From Arthrobacter sp. ISL-28 (lineage in GTDB: Bacteria > Actinomycetota > Actinomycetes > Actinomycetales > Micrococcaceae): DNA of 64,000 bases. The stretch spans positions 86,059 to 150,058 of the forward strand of contig NZ_JAGGPJ010000010.1 of NCBI RefSeq assembly GCF_018613875.1, given 5' to 3'. Of this stretch, positions 26,095 to 34,675 are shown one piece after another. Positions within the stretch are counted from its first letter, which is position 1, and each line of letters starts with the position of its first letter. Under the pieces are notes generated by a model. The model had not been told where the DNA came from. It did not search any database and saw nothing but the letters and a program-made list of their open reading frames with translations. The translations under genes and the position numbers were made by a program.

Positions 26095-26910
26095 ATGGGC
26101 AGTCGCCAGCGCTTGTTTTTGTCCGCATCGATCGCCGTTGCCCTGGGGCTGAGTTCATGCGCAGCGGGGGGTTCCGGGCCCTCGGAGGCGTCTCCAGGTA
26201 CAACCTCGCCGTCGGCTTCCGCGGCCCTGACGTCCACGCCGCCGGCCGCCCCCGCGGCCTCCTCGGCCGCCCCCTCTGCCCCCGCTTCCTCTCCAGTGGC
26301 GCCTCCCGCCGCGCCGTCCTTGACGCCGTCGCCCCAGTCGGTGGCGCCGTCGCCTCGGTCCGCCGTCCCGAATCCGACGCCTTCTGCTCGGGCAGCCCTG
26401 AAGAAGTTCACCTTTCCTGATGGGCATGTGTCCTTCTCGTACCCCGCCGCCTGGACGGTGCGCGTCGTCCAGGCGCCCTACCTCGACGAAGCGGGCCGCC
26501 GCGCTTCCCGCGAGGCGATCCTCGCGGACGCTGCGGGCAACGACCTGGTGTCCATTACCAGCGGCATGTACGGCGACGGCGCCGCGGGGCCCGTCGTACG
26601 AACGGTTCTGGACGCGGAGCCTGTGCCTGGCCTGGTGAACACCGCCGGGGAGCAGGCCGCTTTCGGCTTCATCGCCGACGAAGTCTCCGGCTACTGGCAT
26701 TTCTCCATGGGCATTCGCAGGGGTGAGGAGTTTAGTCCTGGCTTTGCAAGCTCCGGCTCGCCGCAGTTCCTGCTGCCCAATGGTGCGCTCGTGGCCAGGG
26801 TGATTTTCGAGGATGTGGCCTTTCCCAGCCTCGATGCGGCCAAGGCGTGGATGCGCACCGGGCAGTATGCCCAACTTCGGGCGCTCCTGCTGAGCGTCCG
26901 GTATGTATAG
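26095..26910 (+). CDS. Secreted lipoprotein with Ser/Ala/Pro-rich linker
   Basis: Predicted lipoprotein of 271 residues. The signal peptide ends in LSSC with the lipidated Cys at 22, followed by about 90 residues rich in Pro, Ser and Ala that would span the cell wall. A globular domain of about 150 residues follows, starting KKFTFPDGHVSFSYPAAWTVRVV, a pattern common to PsbP/MOG1-like or LpqN-like lipoproteins. The ATG used has GGGGGAAG upstream; the frame is open for 24 more codons. It stands between the regulator and the agmatinase-family gene on the same strand, with no clear functional link. Confidence 0.75.
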   Translation: MGSRQRLFLSASIAVALGLSSCAAGGSGPSEASPGTTSPSASAALTSTPPAAPAASSAAPSAPASSPVAPPAAPSLTPSPQSVAPSPRSAVPNPTPSARAALKKFTFPDGHVSFSYPAAWTVRVVQAPYLDEAGRRASREAILADAAGNDLVSITSGMYGDGAAGPVVRTVLDAEPVPGLVNTAGEQAAFGFIADEVSGYWHFSMGIRRGEEFSPGFASSGSPQFLLPNGALVARVIFEDVAFPSLDAAKAWMRTGQYAQLRALLLSVRYV

Positions 26911-26934
26911 CTTCCGGATCTCGTAAACAGATGA

Positions 26935-26976
26935 TGCACATTAGGCAACTTTGAGTATATGATGGGTGTCACACCC
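26935..26976 (+). promoter_or_regulatory. Promoter and palindrome upstream of the agmatinase-family operon
   Basis: TGCACA (26935-26940), 17 bases, then TATGAT (26958-26963) forms a promoter. GGGTGTCACACCC (26964-26976) is a palindrome around one central base lying at the expected transcription start, a likely operator. If transcription starts here, the ATG at 26959 cannot be the initiation codon. Confidence 0.5.
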
Positions 26977-27006
26977 ACCTTTTATCCTCGAAGGAGAGGC
27001 GTTCCT

Positions 27007-28122
27007 TTGGAAGAGCTGCGCATCGAGGCCAACGGCAACCTTGGCCCCATCGATTCATCCCGTATTCCCCGCTATGCAGGAGCGGCCACCTATGCCCGGC
27101 TGCCCCGCCTGGACCAGGTGTCCAAGGCGGACATCACGGTGGTCGGTGTCCCCTTCGACTCCGGTGTTTCATACCGTCCCGGCGCACGGTTCGGCGCGAA
27201 CCACGTCCGCGAAGCCAGCCGTCTGCTTCGCCCGTACAACCCGGCCTGGGATGTCAGCCCGTTTGAGAACTGCCAGGTGGCGGATGCCGGCGACATGGCC
27301 GTCAACCCGTTCAACATCAACGAGGCCATCGAGACCGTCCAGCAGAACGCCCTGGACCTGACTGCCGCCGGCAGCAAACTGATGACCCTCGGCGGGGACC
27401 ACACCATCGCGCTCCCGCTGCTGCGCGCCGCGGCGGAACGTGCCGGCGGCCCGATCGCAATGCTGCACTTCGATGCCCACCTGGACACGTGGGACACCTA
27501 TTTCGGCGCTGAATACACGCACGGCACCCCGTTCAGGCGGGCGGTCGAGGAGGGCATCCTGGACACTGAGGCCATCAGCCACATCGGCACCCGCGGTCCG
27601 CTGTACGGCAAGAAGGACCTCGACGACGACCACCGCTTCGGGTTCGGCATCGTCACCTCGGCCGACGTCTACCACCAGGGCGTCCTCGAGACCGTCGCCA
27701 AGGTGCGCGACCGCATCGGCAACCGCCCGCTGTATATCTCGGTAGACATCGACGTCCTGGACCCAGCCCACGCGCCCGGCACCGGCACCCCCGAAGCCGG
27801 CGGCATCACCAGCCGGGAACTCCTGGAAATCATCCGCGGCTTCCGCGGTATGAACCTCGTCGGAGCCGACGTCGTTGAAGTCGCCCCCGCGTACGACCAC
27901 GCTGAAATCACCGGCGTGGCCGCCAGCCATGTCGCCTACGAACTCGTCACTCTGATGGCGGACAACGCCGTCGAAGGCAAACGGTTCGGGGCAGACACAG
28001 GCTACGCCGCCCAGGCCTTAGGACAGGAAGTCCGCCGCCCGGCCGGGTTCTCGGCTTCCTCACCGCTGGCCGAGCCTGTCGACGCCACGACCAGCCATCA
28101 GGCCGCGGGGGCGCTCAAGTGA
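27007..28122 (+). CDS. Agmatinase/guanidino-acid hydrolase (ureohydrolase family)
   Basis: Cytosolic metal-dependent hydrolase that releases urea from agmatine, guanidinobutyrate or another guanidino compound. Dinuclear-metal ligands are all present: GGDH with H132, DAHLD at 156-160, and [12 protein letters not shown] starting at D247. The TTG start at 27007 has AAGGAG ten bases upstream and lies after the predicted promoter; an upstream ATG at 26959 lacks a ribosome site. The C-terminus is about 40 residues longer than in typical SpeB. It overlaps the next gene, a ThDP enzyme, by four bases, so the two are translated together. That pairing fits guanidinobutyrate or a related compound better than simple agmatine use. 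Confidence 0.85.
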   Translation: MEELRIEANGNLGPIDSSRIPRYAGAATYARLPRLDQVSKADITVVGVPFDSGVSYRPGARFGANHVREASRLLRPYNPAWDVSPFENCQVADAGDMAVNPFNINEAIETVQQNALDLTAAGSKLMTLGGDHTIALPLLRAAAERAGGPIAMLHFDAHLDTWDTYFGAEYTHGTPFRRAVEEGILDTEAISHIGTRGPLYGKKDLDDDHRFGFGIVTSADVYHQGVLETVAKVRDRIGNRPLYISVDIDVLDPAHAPGTGTPEAGGITSRELLEIIRGFRGMNLVGADVVEVAPAYDHAEITGVAASHVAYELVTLMADNAVEGKRFGADTGYAAQALGQEVRRPAGFSASSPLAEPVDATTSHQAAGALK

Positions 28123-29822
28123 TCGATTTCGATCCCGGGACAGCAGCCCCCACCAAAGGCACGGAAGTCCGCAACGGCGGGGATCTCGTCGTCGAGACCC
28201 TCGAAGCGCTCGGTGCCAAAACGGTCTTCGGGATCCCCGGCCAGCACGCGCTGGGCCTGTTTGATGCGATGGGCCGCGGGAACCTGCAGTTCGTCTCGTC
28301 GCGTGTGGAGAACAACAGCGCGTTCGCCGCGGACGGCTATTCGCGTGCCACGGGGGAGGTGGGCGTGCTGTTCCTGTCCACCGGTCCCGGCGCGCTGACG
28401 TCACTTGCCGGGCTGCAGGAGGCCTATGCCACCGGCGTGCCGATGGTGGTCGTTGCCAGCCAGATCCCGCTTGAGGGCCTGGGCGCGCGCCGCAAGGGGA
28501 TGCTGCACCAACTCGACGACCAGAAGGCCTCTGCCGCGAACGTCACCAAGAGCCAGCGCCTCATCCAGCACGCCTCCGGTATTCCATCAGCCATCCAGGA
28601 TGCGTGGACCGAAGCGATCTCCTCGCCGCAGGGCCCCGTCTGGCTCGAGATCCCGCAGAACGTCCTGCTCGACCCCATCATGGTTCCCCCCGTCGAGGAC
28701 GCGCTCGCCGAAGCCGCGGACAACCCGCCGCGTGTCGAGCTGGTCCGCGAAGCGGTCAAATGGCTGTCGGCGGCGGAACGTCCCGCCATCATCGCCGGCG
28801 GCGGCACTCGCCGCGGCAGGGCAGAGAAGTCGCTGCTCTCCATTGCGGAGAAGCTGCGCGCCCCGGTCATCTGCACCCCCGGCGGCAACGGCGCATTCCC
28901 CTGGAACCACGAGTTGTCGTTGCAGTCCTGGATCGAGGACCGGCACATGACGGATGTGCTCGAGGATGCGGACGTCCTGATCGTGATCGGCTCCTCACTG
29001 GGCGAAGTCACGTCCAACTACTTCACCTTCGAACCGCGCGGCAGGATCATCCAGATCGACGCCGAACCCCGGGTCCTTGAATCCAACCGGCCAGGGCTGG
29101 GCATCAGGGCCGACGCCGGACAGGCGCTCGCGGCCCTGGACGAGGCACTGGCCCGGGTTGAGAATGTCGAAGCAAACTGGCACGGAGTGTCGCCCGAGGA
29201 GCTGGTCCGGGGATCCCTGGCGAAGGTTCGCGGCAGGCTCGAGTCCCAGGACCTCGGCAAGGAACTGAAGTTCATGGCCGACATCCGTGAGGCCGTTCCT
29301 GCCGACATGCAGACCTTCTGGGACATGACCATCTCGGCCTACTGGGCCTGGAGCTGCTGGGACGCCCGGGAGGGCCAGTTCCACTCCGCCCAGGGTGCCG
29401 GCGGGCTCGGCTACGGCTTCCCGGCGGCAATCGGGGCAGCGGTGGGCCTCGAAACCGTGGGCAAGTCCCCTGCTTCGGCGCGTGTCCTCGCTGTATCCGG
29501 CGACGGCTCGGCCATGTACTCCATCGCGGAGCTGGCAACGGCCCGGCAGCACAACGTCCCGGTCACCTGGCTGATCGTGGACGACGGCGGCTACGGCATC
29601 CTGCGCGAGTATATGGTGGGGGCCTTCGGCAAGGCCACGGCCACGGAACTCGCCCGCCCCGACTTCGTGAAGCTCGCCGAAGCCTTTGGCGTTCCGGCCA
29701 CCCGGGTGGCTCCCCAGAACGTGGGGGACGCACTGAAGGCTGGCTTCGCCTCGGACGGACCGAACGTCGTCGTCGTCGAAACGCTCCTCAAGATGTTCGC
29801 CCCGACCCACCTGACCCCCTAA
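28119..29822 (+). CDS. ThDP-dependent 2-keto-acid decarboxylase/acetolactate-synthase-like enzyme
   Basis: Cytosolic ThDP enzyme of 567 residues with all three domains: the activating Glu in [19 protein letters not shown] near 65, the central domain, and the ThDP/Mg motif GDGSAMYS with DDGGYGI near 460-490. The GTG start overlaps the stop of the ureohydrolase gene (GTGA). In Pseudomonas the arginine transaminase route uses the ThDP enzyme AruI to decarboxylate 2-ketoarginine before guanidinobutyrase acts; that pair is a possible parallel. Benzoylformate decarboxylase-like activity is the other common annotation. The substrate is inferred from context only. Confidence 0.83.
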   Translation: MIDFDPGTAAPTKGTEVRNGGDLVVETLEALGAKTVFGIPGQHALGLFDAMGRGNLQFVSSRVENNSAFAADGYSRATGEVGVLFLSTGPGALTSLAGLQEAYATGVPMVVVASQIPLEGLGARRKGMLHQLDDQKASAANVTKSQRLIQHASGIPSAIQDAWTEAISSPQGPVWLEIPQNVLLDPIMVPPVEDALAEAADNPPRVELVREAVKWLSAAERPAIIAGGGTRRGRAEKSLLSIAEKLRAPVICTPGGNGAFPWNHELSLQSWIEDRHMTDVLEDADVLIVIGSSLGEVTSNYFTFEPRGRIIQIDAEPRVLESNRPGLGIRADAGQALAALDEALARVENVEANWHGVSPEELVRGSLAKVRGRLESQDLGKELKFMADIREAVPADMQTFWDMTISAYWAWSCWDAREGQFHSAQGAGGLGYGFPAAIGAAVGLETVGKSPASARVLAVSGDGSAMYSIAELATARQHNVPVTWLIVDDGGYGILREYMVGAFGKATATELARPDFVKLAEAFGVPATRVAPQNVGDALKAGFASDGPNVVVVETLLKMFAPTHLTP

Positions 29823-29839
29823 CAACCGCAACAACACAG

Positions 29840-29905
29840 CGCGAACAGGCAGCTAATGCCCTCTCAGCACGATTTTGAGGGCATTAGCTGCCTGTTCGCG
29901 TTTTC
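29840..29905 (+). terminator. Rho-independent terminator after the ureohydrolase-ThDP operon
   Basis: Bases 29840-29863 and 29877-29900 form a perfect 24-bp stem with a 13-base loop, followed by TTTTCT. It starts 17 bp after the stop codon. Confidence 0.9.
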
Positions 29906-30072
29906 TGTGGTGCCCGACGGCGGACAGGGCTGGCGGGTGTACTCCGCAGGGATGATCTTCTCCGGCGATGTTTCGCTCAGGCAACGGATTTCGTACAGTA
30001 GGAAGGCTGAGGATGTCAGCCCCGGCTGCTAATACTTCTCCTAACCAATTCGCGCTCTCTCGCTAAGGACCC

Positions 30073-31812
30073 GTGAGCATGCTCGCCACCCTCATACGGC
30101 GCTACTCCAAGCCCTATATGCCGTACATTCTGGCCGTCATTGTCTTTCAACTGGCATCCACCATCGCCGCCCTCTACTTGCCCAGCCTCAACGCGCAGAT
30201 TATCGACGAAGGCGTGTCCCGCGGCGACACGGACTTCATTTGGCGTACCGGCGCGGTGATGCTCCTGGTGGCCTTCCTCCAGGTGGGCGCCGCGATCGCC
30301 GGCGTGTACTTCGGCTCCAAGACTGCAATGGCGATGGGACGCGACCTGCGCCGGGGTGTTTTCCGGAAGGTGACGAGCTTCTCGGCCAAGGACGTTAATA
30401 CGTTCGGCGCACCCACCCTGATCACCCGCGGCACCAACGACGTCCAGCAGGTGCAGATGCTGGTGCTGATGGGCCTGAACTTCATGATTTCCACCCCCAT
30501 CATGTGCATCGGCGGCATCATCATGGCGCTGCGGGAGGACATCAACCTCTCCTGGCTGGTCTGGGTTTCGGTGCCGGTTCTCATCGCGGTCGTCGGCTAT
30601 ATCGTGGTTCGCCTGATGCCGCTCTTCCGCTCCATGCAGAAGAAGATCGACCGCATCAACGAGGTTCTCCGCGAGCAGATCATCGGCATCCGGGTGGTCC
30701 GGGCCTTCGTCCGTGAGCCGTACGAGACCGAACGTTTCGGCCAGGCCAACAAGGAACTCACGGACGTTTCCCTCAAGATCGGTGCCCTGTTCGTCCTGAT
30801 GTTCCCGGCGATCGGCATGATCCTGCACCTGTCCACCGCAGCCGTGCTGTGGTTCGGCGGCCAGCGAGTCGACTCGGGGGACATGCAGGTTGGCGCCCTG
30901 ACGGCATTCCTGCAGTACCTGCTCCAGATCCTCATGGCAGTCATGATGGGCACGTTCATGGCCATGATGATTCCCCGGGCCTCCGTCTGCGCGGACCGCA
31001 TCGGCGAGGTGCTCGACGTCGAACCCTCCATCCATGATCCGGAGAGTCCGCAGACACCCGCGAAGCTGGAAGGCGTGGTGGAATACCGCAACGTCACGTT
31101 CGCGTATCCGGGCGCGGAAGCCCCCGTTCTCAGCAACGTCAGTTTCACCGCACGGCCGGGGGAGACTGTGGCAATCATCGGCTCCACCGGCGCGGGCAAG
31201 ACCTCGCTCCTGTCACTTCTGCCCCGCCTCTACGATGTGGCTGACGGGGAGGTGCTGCTCGACGGCGTGTCCGTCAGCAAGCTGGACCGTGCCGAGATCA
31301 CCAAGCGCGTGGCGCTCGTGCCCCAGCGCCCGTATCTGTTCTCCGGAACCATCGAGCACAACCTGCGCTTCGGCAAAACCGAGGCGACCGACGAGGAACT
31401 CTGGGATGCGCTCCAGGTGGCCCAGGGTGACGGCTTTGTGCGGGAAAAGAAGAACGTACTCGCTTCCCGGATCGCCCAGGGCGGCACCAACGTCTCAGGC
31501 GGACAGCGGCAGCGCCTGTGCATCGCGAGGGCCCTGGTGACGAAGCCCAAGGTGTACCTCTTCGACGATTCCTTCTCGGCCCTGGACGTGGCGACCGATG
31601 CGAGGCTGCGTGCCGCGTTGAAGCGGACCACAGCAGATGCCACGGTGATCATCGTGGCGCAGCGGATTTCCACCATCACCGAGGCGGACCAGATCCTGGT
31701 GCTGGACAACGGCCGCATCGTGGACCGCGGAACGCACGAGGAACTGCTGGAAACGTCACCCACATACCAGGAAATCGTCGAGTCCCAGCTGAGCGTGGAG
31801 GAAGTGGCATGA
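30073..31812 (+). CDS. ABC exporter half-transporter, degenerate-site subunit
   Basis: Half-transporter of 579 residues: six membrane helices in about 1-310 and one nucleotide-binding domain in about 330-575. Walker A is GSTGAGKTS near 377, signature NVSGGQRQR near 474, and Walker B reads YLFDDSFSAL, so the catalytic Glu is an Asp. That is the mark of the degenerate-site subunit in heterodimeric exporters such as TM287/288 and BmrCD. The GTG start follows AAGGACCC; ATG at codon 3 is an alternative. It overlaps its partner gene by four bases (ATGA). Likely cargo is a drug, lipid or peptide. Confidence 0.9.
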   Translation: MSMLATLIRRYSKPYMPYILAVIVFQLASTIAALYLPSLNAQIIDEGVSRGDTDFIWRTGAVMLLVAFLQVGAAIAGVYFGSKTAMAMGRDLRRGVFRKVTSFSAKDVNTFGAPTLITRGTNDVQQVQMLVLMGLNFMISTPIMCIGGIIMALREDINLSWLVWVSVPVLIAVVGYIVVRLMPLFRSMQKKIDRINEVLREQIIGIRVVRAFVREPYETERFGQANKELTDVSLKIGALFVLMFPAIGMILHLSTAAVLWFGGQRVDSGDMQVGALTAFLQYLLQILMAVMMGTFMAMMIPRASVCADRIGEVLDVEPSIHDPESPQTPAKLEGVVEYRNVTFAYPGAEAPVLSNVSFTARPGETVAIIGSTGAGKTSLLSLLPRLYDVADGEVLLDGVSVSKLDRAEITKRVALVPQRPYLFSGTIEHNLRFGKTEATDEELWDALQVAQGDGFVREKKNVLASRIAQGGTNVSGGQRQRLCIARALVTKPKVYLFDDSFSALDVATDARLRAALKRTTADATVIIVAQRISTITEADQILVLDNGRIVDRGTHEELLETSPTYQEIVESQLSVEEVA

Positions 31813-33881
31813 GCGCCGACAAGAAGGCCGTTCGCGATCGCACTGCTCCGGAAGACGTACTTCCAGAGGAAACAGCCACGGACTCTGCACTCCTGGACGA
31901 CGACGACTTCGTCGAGGAGGAGTACAAACCCACCGAGGCCGACGGCGGCATGTTCGGCGCGATGCCGGCCAAGAAACCAGAGCACTTCTGGCCCTCCGCC
32001 AAGAGACTCCTGGGCCTGCTCAAGCCCGAGGCGGTGGGCATCTACATTGTGGTGGCCATGGTCATCGTGTCGGTGGTCCTCAACGTCATCGCTCCCAAGG
32101 TGCTCGGCCAGGCCATGGACGTCATTTTCGGCGGAGTGGTGGGCAAACAGCTCCCGGCGGGCGTCAGCAAGGAGCAGTTCGTCGACGGCCTGCGGGCGGA
32201 GGGCCAGAACAACTTCGCGGACATGATCTCCAAGATGGAGCTGATTCCCGGCACGGGCATCGACTTCCAGAAACTGGCCGTCCTGATTTCCGCGGTGCTG
32301 CTCATGTACTTCGTGGCCAACATCTTCCTGTGGCTGCAGGGTTATGTGCTGAACCGCATCGTCATGAAGGTCATCCGCCAGCTGCGCGACGACACCGAAA
32401 AGAAGCTCAACCGGCTGCCGCTGAACTACTTCGATACCCGCCAGCGCGGCGACGTCCTCTCCCGTGTGACCAACGACGTCGACAACGTCCAGCAGGCGCT
32501 GCAGCAAGCGTTCGCGCAGCTCATCAGTTCGGTCCTGACCGTCCTCGGCATTGTCATCATGATGTTCATCGTCTCGTGGCAGCTGGCCCTGATCGCACTC
32601 ATCGCACTGCCGCTGTCCGGGATTGCGGCCGGAATAATCGGCGCGCGCAGCCAGAAACTGTTCGCCGCCCAGTGGAAGAACACCGGCGAGCTGAACGGCC
32701 AGATCGAGGAGTCCTTCTCCGGTCACGACCTGGTGCGGGTCTTCGGCCGCGACGCCGACATGCTGGAGCGTTTCGAGGAACGCAATAACGCCCTCTACAA
32801 GGCCAGCTTCGGCGCGCAGTTCGTCTCCGGCATCATCTTCCCGGTCATGCAGTTCGTCTCCTACCTCAGCTACGTGGGCATCGCCGTTGTGGGCGGACTG
32901 CGGGTGGCATCCGGCGGCATGAGCCTGGGTGACGCGACCGCGTTCATCCAGTACTCACGTGAGTTCACGCAGCCGCTGGGCCAGATGGCGGGCATGGCCA
33001 ACATGCTGCAGTCCGGGGTGGCGTCGGCGGAGCGCGTGTTCGAGTTCCTGGACGCGGACGAGCAGGACGCCGAGACGGCCACCCGGCACCTCCCGGCCAA
33101 GACGGACGGCCACGTGGAGTTCCGCGACGTCAGCTTTAGCTACACCGAGGACAAGCCGCTGATCGAGAACCTGTCCTTCACGGCCGAACCTGGACACACT
33201 GTGGCCATCGTCGGGCCCACGGGCGCCGGCAAGACCACCCTGGTGAACCTTGTGATGCGGTTCTACGAGCTCAACTCCGGTTCCATCACGCTGGACGGGG
33301 TCGACGTCACGCAGCTGAGCCGGGCCGAACTCCGCTCCAAGGTGGGCATGGTGCTGCAGGATGCCTGGTTGTTCGGCGGTTCCATTTACGACAACATCAG
33401 GTACGGAAAGCTGGACGCCACCGAGGAACAGGTCATGGCAGCGGCCAGGGCCACGTTCGTGGACCGCTTCGTGCGTGCGCTTCCGGACGGCTATGACACG
33501 GTCATCGACGAGGAAGGAAACAATGTCAGCGCGGGTGAGAAGCAGCTGATTACCATTGCCCGGGCGTTCGTGGCCAACCCGTCGCTGCTGATCCTGGACG
33601 AGGCAACGAGCTCGGTGGATACCCGCACCGAACTCCTGGTCCAGAAGGCGATGGCCGCGCTGCGGACGGACCGGACCAGCTTCGTGATCGCCCACCGTCT
33701 CTCCACCGTCCGCGACGCCGATACCATTCTGGTCATGGAGAACGGAAAGATCGTGGAGCAAGGCAATCACCGGGCCCTCCTGGCCGAGGAAGGTGCCTAC
33801 TACCGGCTGTACATGTCCCAGTTCGCGGGTGCGGATGTCGAGGAAGCCTCGGTGGACGACTCGACGGCGGTGCACAGCTGA
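31809..33881 (+). CDS. ABC exporter half-transporter, catalytic subunit
   Basis: Partner of the preceding half-transporter, 690 residues. An acidic N-terminal extension of about 60 residues (DDDDFVEEEYKP) precedes six membrane helices and a nucleotide-binding domain with Walker A GPTGAGKTT near 468, signature NVSAGEKQL near 571, and Walker B LLILDEATSSVD with the canonical catalytic Glu near 596. The signature has SAGEK instead of SGGQR, a variant common in the TM288/BmrD side. The ATG overlaps the upstream stop, giving translational coupling and equal subunit amounts. Confidence 0.92.
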   Translation: MSADKKAVRDRTAPEDVLPEETATDSALLDDDDFVEEEYKPTEADGGMFGAMPAKKPEHFWPSAKRLLGLLKPEAVGIYIVVAMVIVSVVLNVIAPKVLGQAMDVIFGGVVGKQLPAGVSKEQFVDGLRAEGQNNFADMISKMELIPGTGIDFQKLAVLISAVLLMYFVANIFLWLQGYVLNRIVMKVIRQLRDDTEKKLNRLPLNYFDTRQRGDVLSRVTNDVDNVQQALQQAFAQLISSVLTVLGIVIMMFIVSWQLALIALIALPLSGIAAGIIGARSQKLFAAQWKNTGELNGQIEESFSGHDLVRVFGRDADMLERFEERNNALYKASFGAQFVSGIIFPVMQFVSYLSYVGIAVVGGLRVASGGMSLGDATAFIQYSREFTQPLGQMAGMANMLQSGVASAERVFEFLDADEQDAETATRHLPAKTDGHVEFRDVSFSYTEDKPLIENLSFTAEPGHTVAIVGPTGAGKTTLVNLVMRFYELNSGSITLDGVDVTQLSRAELRSKVGMVLQDAWLFGGSIYDNIRYGKLDATEEQVMAAARATFVDRFVRALPDGYDTVIDEEGNNVSAGEKQLITIARAFVANPSLLILDEATSSVDTRTELLVQKAMAALRTDRTSFVIAHRLSTVRDADTILVMENGKIVEQGNHRALLAEEGAYYRLYMSQFAGADVEEASVDDSTAVHS

Positions 33882-33922
33882 CCGCGCGCGGGGCCGGCAC
33901 CGTCGATTCCCGGCGCATCGAG

Positions 33923-34354
33923 GTGCTCGTGCCGATGCGCTGGGGCGATATGGACGCCTACGGTCACATTAACAACGTCCAGATTGTCCGCATGCTGGAG
34001 GAAGCGCGCATCGCGGCATTCGGTCCGCCGCGCGGCGCCGGACTGCCCGGAGTGGAACCGCACGTCTCCCTGTTCAATGACGTTGCGGAGGGCACCATGG
34101 CCCTCGTGGTGGATCACCGCATCCGGTATGTGCGGACCTTGGAGTACCGCAATGTTCCCGCCGTGGTCCAGCTGTGGATTGGCACGGTCAAGGGAGCCAG
34201 TTTCGACATCCACTACCTTGTGCAGGATCCCGTTACTCGCGAGGATTGTGTGAAGGCCGCGAGCCACCTCGCTTTCGTCGATGAAGCCACCGGGAGGGTC
34301 CTGAGGCTGACGCCTGAGCAGAAGGAACGGCTGGAGCCCTTCACCGAACACTAG
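33923..34354 (+). CDS. Acyl-CoA thioesterase (4-hydroxybenzoyl-CoA thioesterase hotdog fold)
   Basis: Single hotdog-fold protein of about 143 residues. The family motif RWGDMDAYGHINNV carries the Asp that attacks the thioester and lies at residues 6-19. It would hydrolyse a short or aromatic acyl-CoA. The start is doubtful: the GTG at 33923 has no ribosome site and leaves the first strand short, while the same frame stays open to the preceding ABC gene, with residues TVDSRRIEVLVPMRW that look native, so a CTG or coupled start near 33878 is possible. It follows the ABC exporter closely and may share its transcript. Confidence 0.78.
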   Translation: MLVPMRWGDMDAYGHINNVQIVRMLEEARIAAFGPPRGAGLPGVEPHVSLFNDVAEGTMALVVDHRIRYVRTLEYRNVPAVVQLWIGTVKGASFDIHYLVQDPVTREDCVKAASHLAFVDEATGRVLRLTPEQKERLEPFTEH

Positions 34355-34378
34355 CCCTTTCCACAACGAGGAGCCGCA

Positions 34379-34621
34379 GTGAAAAAGAAGAAGAAGTCCT
34401 GGAAGGAACTCCCGCCGGCCGCCAAGTTTGGAACGGTGATTGTGGGTGCCGCGCAGCTGGCATTCCTTGTGGCCGCCCAGCGCGATATTTCCCGCCGTCC
34501 AGCCGAGCAGATCCGCGGTTCAAAGACGCTCTGGCGGATGGTCACGCTAGTCAATTTCATTGGCCCAAGCAGCTACTTTGCGTTTGGCCGGAAGCGGCTG
34601 CCCCGGCCTACCGCTAAGTAG
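34379..34621 (+). CDS. Small PLDc_N-like membrane protein
   Basis: An 80-residue protein with a poly-Lys N-terminus and two hydrophobic segments at about 18-33 and 52-68. The second, LWRMVTLVNFIGPSSYFAFGR, matches the pattern of phospholipase D N-terminal (PLDc_N) membrane proteins, whose role is not known. The GTG start is preceded by GAGGAG. It lies 24 bp after the thioesterase gene and is likely cotranscribed. Confidence 0.72.
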   Translation: MKKKKKSWKELPPAAKFGTVIVGAAQLAFLVAAQRDISRRPAEQIRGSKTLWRMVTLVNFIGPSSYFAFGRKRLPRPTAK

Positions 34622-34675
34622 CATTTGTGAAGGGCGTGGTGCTGGCCTCCAGCTTTAGCCTGTAAATTTGGAAGC

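Noticed and set aside
26959..27006. ATG at 26959 as the start of the ureohydrolase
   Set aside because: It overlaps the predicted -10 box and has no ribosome site; the TTG at 27007 follows AAGGAG and fits family length.
31518..31808. 97-codon extension upstream of the second ABC half-transporter
   Set aside because: Out of frame with and overlapping the first half-transporter; the ATGA overlap start is the natural one.
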